Positions 6,139 through 9,244 of a DNA stretch of 9,244 bases are shown here, in pieces (the first letter of the stretch is position 1; every line of letters starts with the position of its first letter). A program made the translations under genes and the position numbers. The stretch lies in the NCBI RefSeq assembly GCF_024699075.1, contig NZ_JAILQF010000344.1, positions 1-9,244 on the forward strand, read 5' to 3'. Below the pieces are notes generated by a model. It saw only the letters and a list, made by a program, of their open reading frames with translations, did not search any database and had not been told where the DNA came from. The DNA comes from Butyrivibrio sp. GTDB lineage: Bacteria > Bacillota_A > Clostridia > Lachnospirales > Lachnospiraceae.

Positions 6139-7437
6139 TTAGCAGTAGTTATTGAACATCATTCCTGAGTATTCGCTGGTCACATAAGGATTAGCATATT
6201 CGTGCCCAGGATTTTTATAGTTAACTATAGGTCTTTGTGTGAACTTCATTGGGTCAAGCATTATTTCTTTACTTATATCCTTAAGATTTTCTGCAAATTC
6301 TTTGGCAGGATTCATGAGCGTTGTAGAATCGTCTGAGTCTTGCTGCAACTTTCTTAAAGATTCCTCATTAAGTTCAATGTGCCCGCTTTCAAGCTGACTT
6401 ATTCCAATAGATTCAAGACTTGTTTTGTGCTGCGAAGCCACGGCTTTGACAGATGCCTGCATTTTGGATCTTGCCTGAATGTTGTCACTTGATCTGGATA
6501 TGGAATCAAGGAAGTTATTGTAACTTGAAACAAGATTCTTTACATTCTCTACAAGGGCTTCGTTGTCTGATTTAACCCCAATATGTATAGGTTCACTATC
6601 TGTAGTTGTATCTTTAAGTTCAAGCTCATATACGGAAGCAACCGTAAAATGATTGGACAAGGAAGTATGGGTATCTTCTCCTATGGTGAACTGGGCTGTT
6701 TCGGCTTCTTTAGTTGTCTTATCAATGCCAAAGTATGGAACTATGCCATGACGAGGGCTGTTAAGAGCATCACGGATATCGAACTGCTTGTTTTGCCCTT
6801 GTTGGAGTGTATTGGTTGAAGCCTTGATCTCTATGGCATTTTCACCATTATCATTACTTATAACTTCTGCTTCAAGGGCTACACCGGCCTTGTTTATAAG
6901 TTTTGAAATCCTTTGCTGAAGTTCAAGGTTTGTATCATTTTCGCCGATAGAGAATTGGAATTCAAAATTCTGCTCCCCAATACGGGCATCAAAGAAGTAG
7001 CTTCCTTCTTCTAGGGATGTCTTTGTATTTGGAAGGAAATTGCCGGTATTGACCTGGTTTTGTGCCAGTCTTTCAACGCTTATATCAAATGAAGGAGGAT
7101 TGTCTGCAGCAGAGCCTATATATGTTGCTGATACAGCATCATTATTGGAAGAAAAGGCAACTTTGTTGCTGAAATCACTACTTTCGCCTTCTCCTTTGAG
7201 CATAGCAAGATCACCCTGCAATTTGCGCGCAGATTCTTTGAACGCAATAGCAGTTTCCTCATTAACACTATCCTGTTTCAGAAGATAAAGAGGGGAATCT
7301 TTATTAATACGGACAATCGATTTATAGATATCTTTAAGCTCATCTTTTTTATGAGAATCAGCTTTAGTAATATCTTTCGATGCATATGACGTTAGAAAAT
7401 GGTTATATATACCATTTGACGTTATATTATTAGCCAT
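6139..7437 (-). CDS. FliD-like flagellar hook-associated protein 2 homologue
   Basis: A 432-residue protein. The stretch VAFSSNNDAVSATYIGSAA...FDISVERLAQNQV (about 93-129) matches the N-terminal FliD domain. FTIGEDTHTSLSNHFTVASVYELELKDT (about 250-277), the IHIGVKSDNEALVENVKNLVSSYNNFLDSI segment (285-313) and LESIGISQLESGHIELNEESLRKL (341-364) match the C-terminal FliD domain. FliD normally caps the filament and folds exported flagellin. Several things are odd. The first 90 residues do not look like the usual D0 heptads (no LDTESIxxxLM-type motif). The C-terminus ends in a Tyr/Asn/Pro-rich tail (YKNPGHEYANPYVTSEYSG) and a terminal Cys instead of a long coiled coil. The protein is shorter than typical FliD, and the gene points away from fliW-csrA. 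The ATG at 7437 is chosen because AAAGGAGGG lies just upstream; an in-frame ATG at 7461 is upstream of that site. A divergent paralogue or a FliD-derived secreted protein are alternatives. Confidence 0.72.
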   Translation of the reverse strand: MANNITSNGIYNHFLTSYASKDITKADSHKKDELKDIYKSIVRINKDSPLYLLKQDSVNEETAIAFKESARKLQGDLAMLKGEGESSDFSNKVAFSSNNDAVSATYIGSAADNPPSFDISVERLAQNQVNTGNFLPNTKTSLEEGSYFFDARIGEQNFEFQFSIGENDTNLELQQRISKLINKAGVALEAEVISNDNGENAIEIKASTNTLQQGQNKQFDIRDALNSPRHGIVPYFGIDKTTKEAETAQFTIGEDTHTSLSNHFTVASVYELELKDTTTDSEPIHIGVKSDNEALVENVKNLVSSYNNFLDSISRSSDNIQARSKMQASVKAVASQHKTSLESIGISQLESGHIELNEESLRKLQQDSDDSTTLMNPAKEFAENLKDISKEIMLDPMKFTQRPIVNYKNPGHEYANPYVTSEYSGMMFNNYC

Positions 7438-7590
7438 ATATGATGCCCTCCTTTCTTCCATGATTGATGCAAGGTAGATTGGTTACAATCTTCAGCTTTG
7501 ATCATTACTCTTGCTGATACGTCTCGCTCGTCCTTAAGCGATTTCCTTGCAGGGCATGCCATTTGTGGCAAATTAATCTATTTATACTTA
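7438..7590 (-). promoter_or_regulatory. Structured 5' leader of the FliD-like gene with CsrA-type GGA sites
   Basis: On the minus strand, TGCAAGG (7551 to 7545) pairs with CCTTGCA (7474 to 7468), closing a domain with three internal hairpins. These are CGCT/AGCG (7540-7525) with GGA in its eight-base loop, TCAGC/GCTGA near 7516-7494, and AGATTG/CAATCT (7491-7476). Next to the closing stem, ATGCCCT (7557 to 7551) can pair with AGGGCAT (7449 to 7443), covering part of the AAAGGAGGG ribosome binding site. GGA triplets occur at 7546-7544, 7533-7531, near 7460 and in the ribosome binding site. This resembles the two-site hairpin-plus-SD arrangement through which CsrA represses hag in Bacillus subtilis. 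Function is inferred. Confidence 0.5.
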
Positions 7591-7595
7591 ATATG

Positions 7596-7624
7596 ATACT
7601 ATCATAAAAAACATTATTAATCAA
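7596..7624 (-). promoter_or_regulatory. Possible promoter of the FliD-like gene
   Basis: Minus-strand TTGATT (7624 to 7619) and TAGTAT (7601 to 7596) with 17-base spacing. Both are one or two bases off sigma-A consensus in AT-rich DNA, so chance matches are likely. No clear sigma-28 (TAAA...CCGATAT) element was found, although one might be expected for a late flagellar gene. Confidence 0.35.
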
Positions 7625-7747
7625 CTAAATTTCGTGAAAAATGACAAATTTTTAATATTTTTAATTATTTGATAACGGTATTACGTGCGTTTTGCCCTTC
7701 ATCAAAAGTACGAAAACAGGGCCTGAATGTGCATAAAATAAAGCCCT

Positions 7748-7776
7748 TTGTATAATATTCACATTCACTTTATAAT
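7748..7776 (+). promoter_or_regulatory. Sigma-A type promoter ahead of the ABC-F remnant
   Basis: TTGTAT (7748-7753), a 17-base spacer and a perfect TATAAT (7771-7776). The predicted start of transcription falls near 7783, essentially where recognisable ABC-F sequence begins. Just upstream, GCCCT (7694-7698), AGGGC (7718-7722) and GCCCT (7743-7747) can form mutually exclusive short stems. Confidence 0.5.
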
Positions 7777-7783
7777 AGTATAT

Positions 7784-8323
7784 AAAGAGCGGTTAATTTT
7801 TTTCGGAGTTCTGCCGAGGAGGTTGATAAGGAACGGAAGCAAGGTAGCGATCCTCGGCGGAAATGGAGCCGGCAAGACGACCTTGCTTGAACTAATCAAA
7901 AAGAGAGACGGCGTATACGTTGTTCCGGGAGCCAAGATAGGATATGCCAGGCAGAATATGTCCCAGATCGATCTTTCGAAGACAGTTCTGGAAAATGTCC
8001 GAAGAGTCAGCATCCAAAGCGAGAGCATATCAAGAATTGTTTTGGCACGTCTTCTTTTATCAGAAAGAGATATGAACAAAAAGGCATCGGAGCTTTCTGA
8101 CGGAGAGCGAATGAAGCTGTCGTTTGCCATGCTCTTTGTATCAGATGTTAACCTCCTTATACTGGATGAGCCTACTAATTATCTGGACATCCCATCTGTC
8201 GAAGCTTTAGAGAAAATGTTGGTGGAGTATGAAGGAACCCTAATATTTACTTCGCACGATAAAGTGTTCGTGGACAGAATAGCTACGGATAGGCTTTATA
8301 TTGGCGACGGGAAGATAAAATAG
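7784..8323 (+). pseudogene. ABC-F family ATPase, only the second nucleotide-binding domain remains
   Basis: About 179 codons encode one complete ABC domain: Walker A GGNGAGKTT, a Q-loop region (GYARQNMSQ), signature LSDGE, Walker B LLILDEPTNYLDI and H-loop FTSHD. The Walker B extension DEPTN-LD is diagnostic of ABC-F ribosome-acting proteins, which carry two such domains in one chain of roughly 500 or more residues. This piece stops at the natural C-terminus (TAG at 8321). The first domain and the inter-domain linker are absent. Homology seems to begin at about KERLIFF (7784) and is already slightly irregular up to the NGSK just before Walker A. No ATG with a ribosome binding site exists ahead of Walker A; the only start in the open frame is a TTG inside the predicted -35 box. 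The segment also looks more GC-rich than the surrounding intergenic DNA, a hint of foreign origin. I read it as a 5'-truncated relic; a functional single-domain product is the less likely alternative. Confidence 0.7.
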
Positions 8324-8423
8324 AAATTAATACTGTTTATAACATTCCTTGAAGCTCTTATAACGTTTTCCTTACAGAGTGGTGTCATATCTATAATGAA
8401 AAGAAAATAATAGATGCAATATA

Positions 8424-8476
8424 AAAACTGCGGTGTAAATAGCCACTATAAATGGCAACTTACATCGCAGTTTTTT
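8424..8476 (+). terminator. Strong terminator with nested hairpin between two ABC remnants
   Basis: AAAACTGCGGTGTAA (8424-8438) pairs with TTACATCGCAGTTTT (8460-8474), 15 bp with one G-T pair, ending in six T residues (8471-8476). The loop contains a further GCCA/TGGC stem (8442-8455). A perfect TATAAT at 8392-8397 (no good -35) could start a ~75-nt transcript ending here. It could therefore be the terminator of the ABC-F gene or an attenuator that once controlled the next gene. Confidence 0.8.
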
Positions 8477-8482
8477 GTCAAA

Positions 8483-8505
8483 AGTAAAGGATTTATTTCC
8501 TTACT
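8483..8505 (+). repeat. Small hairpin after the terminator
   Basis: AGTAAAGGA and TCCTTACT can pair, with one bulged A, across a short A/T loop. It lies between the terminator and the point where the second ABC fragment becomes recognisable. Confidence 0.35.
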
Positions 8506-8511
8506 CATTCA

Positions 8512-8823
8512 GACTTCAGTTACGATAAAATAGAGACAATTCGCATGAAATTGAAGCTAAATCCCGATATTGATGTTATAGAAGAAAATGGTGCGACACT
8601 GTCCGGTGGCGAAAAGAAAAAACTGTTCATGATGAAATGCATGATGGAATCTAATGCTTCGCTTGTTATTCTGGATGAGATCGATGCAGGACTGGATGTT
8701 GAAACTAAGGCACTACTTAAGAATCTGGAAAAAGAACTACTAAGTGATCCTACTAAAATAGTCATTAAGATATCTCATATTGATAGTGATGAAGCGGGAT
8801 TTGATCAGATCATTAATTTGTAA
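8512..8823 (+). pseudogene. Exporter-type ABC ATPase, C-terminal half of the nucleotide-binding domain
   Basis: The frame encodes DFSYDKIETIRMKLKLNPD, then an intact signature motif (ATLSGGEKKKL), Walker B (SLVILDEIDAGLD) and H-loop (KISHID), ending at a natural-looking C-terminus. This is the last ~100 residues of an ATPase domain, of the kind fused to a membrane domain in small-peptide or drug exporters. Walker A and the Q-loop are missing. Plausible protein sequence continues upstream of the only ATG (8545) to about 8512, where the open frame runs back to a stop at 8485. That ATG has no good ribosome binding site and is not the original start. The fragment is therefore 5'-truncated, most likely by deletion. 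It belongs to a different ABC subfamily from the remnant before it, so the two are not halves of one gene. Confidence 0.65.
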
Positions 8824-8913
8824 AAGGTTAAGATTTCCATATATCATGCTCCAGAATTTAATAGAACGATTTATAAGTTTGGCAATGATTTATATATCAC
8901 AGCCCCTGAATAG
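8824..8913 (+). pseudogene. Possible third gene fragment (30 codons)
   Basis: Immediately after the ABC fragment's stop and in the same frame, 29 codons read as protein-like sequence (KVKISIYHAPEFNRTIYK, then FGNDLYITAPE) before TAG. The RTIYKFGNDLYIT part resembles a beta-strand pattern seen near the ends of some bacterial regulators and small domain proteins, but I cannot name a family. There is no start codon or ribosome binding site of its own. It may be a relic or chance. Confidence 0.25.
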
Positions 8914-9135
8914 GATTTGGGAATGCTGGTTCGTATATGTGAGAAGTCTGCTTGTATACAATAAGCATTATACTTCAAAAAACTGTAGAATAGCCATTTT
9001 CACTATGCTTTTACGCATTTTAAGCCGCTTATCCTGAAAATTGTGCAATTCGTCGGATTTTGAATAGGAATAAGGTGTAAGGTAGTACAATGCTGTTTAA
9101 GCGGTATATCGTAGAAGTTTTTAAATTTAGGTGAA
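8914..9135. other. Non-coding stretch with short inverted repeats
   Basis: I see no supported gene on either strand. It contains AATTGTGCAATT (9039-9050, near-perfect inverted repeat) and CCGCTTA (9025-9031) opposite TAAGCGG (9096-9102). TTGAAT at 9060-9065 followed at 17 bases by TAGTAC is a weak promoter candidate for the ORF at the right edge. Confidence 0.4.
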
Positions 9136-9156
9136 ATGAAGAAGGATAATAATCAG

Positions 9157-9244
9157 ATGTATGAGAATAATTTAGTAATGAACCAAAATACCAGACATAA
9201 TAAGACTAAGGAGAATCCTATAAATGTATCTTATTGTTGTTTGA
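9157..9244 (+). CDS. Possible small ORF running off the right edge (unrecognised)
   Basis: An ATG at 9157 has GAAGGA at 9141-9146 upstream (10-base spacing). An in-frame ATG at 9136 is an alternative but has a poorly spaced AGGTG. From 9157 the frame reads MYENNLVMNQNTRHNKTK, then ENPINVSYCCL, and is still open at the last base. It is asparagine-rich and polar with a Cys-Cys pair. A peptide precursor beginning is conceivable given the exporter fragment nearby, but 29 codons are too few to judge. A very short second frame with a good ribosome binding site (AAGGAG at 9208) starts at 9224 and ends after six codons. Confidence 0.25.
   Translation, partial: MYENNLVMNQNTRHNKTKENPINVSYCCL

Noticed and set aside
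7681..7747. c-di-GMP-I riboswitch between the FliD-like and ABC-F genes
   Set aside because: Fragments such as GCGTTTTGCCC recall the motif on first reading, but the conserved GAAA tetraloop receptor arrangement and the second helix core are absent on both strands.
7765..8130. 121-residue minus-strand open frame
   Set aside because: Antisense of the ABC-F domain, whose Walker A, signature and Walker B motifs on the plus strand are unmistakable.
8780..9037. 85-residue plus-strand open frame after the second ABC fragment
   Set aside because: It starts inside that fragment in another frame, has no ribosome binding site, and its composition looks like translated non-coding DNA.

Overview
The window looks like chromosomal DNA of a low-GC, flagellated Firmicute, most likely a Lachnospiraceae member of the Butyrivibrio/Roseburia type. 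The basis is AT-rich intergenic DNA, strong GGAGG ribosome binding sites, the flgL-fliW-csrA order typical of Gram-positive flagellar loci, and family-level protein similarities. Genus is inference; no rRNA or other phylogenetic marker is present.

Layout: (1) 1-1303 holds the C-terminal end of flgL, then fliW and csrA, closed by a strong terminator. (2) 1353-1847 is a gamma-carbonic-anhydrase-like hexapeptide-repeat protein. It converges through a shared terminator with a four-helix DUF2798 membrane protein (2002-2472, minus). That minus gene has its own promoter and a ~155-nt leader containing a textbook intrinsic terminator ~55 nt before the start codon, so it looks like an attenuator or riboswitch not assignable here to a known class. 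(3) 2824-4587 encodes an unusual fusion of an apparently inactive Gfo/Idh/MocA oxidoreductase with an intact-looking glycerophosphodiester phosphodiesterase (GDPD). It is followed by glf (UDP-galactopyranose mutase, 4762-6000). (4) 6139-7437 (minus) is a FliD-like (hook-associated protein 2-like) protein. Its leader can fold into a multi-helix junction, pair with its own Shine-Dalgarno region, and present GGA triplets in the manner of a CsrA target. (5) 7784-8913 is a small gene graveyard: the C-terminal nucleotide-binding domain of an ABC-F protein, the C-terminal half of an exporter-type ABC ATPase, and a possible third fragment. A strong terminator lies between the first two. (6) The last ~330 bases have no convincing gene apart from a possible small ORF running off the right edge.

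How the parts may connect: FliW binds CsrA and relieves its translational repression of flagellar messages. The FliD-like leader in the same window is a plausible direct target, which would make this a local regulator-target pair. The GDPD fusion and glf suggest cell-surface polymer metabolism (glycerophosphate and galactofuranose), but each appears to have its own promoter and the link is inference. The strongest candidates for undescribed biology are the two structured leaders, the pseudo-oxidoreductase-GDPD fusion and the divergent FliD-like protein. No CRISPR array, rRNA, tRNA, transposase or integrase was seen.
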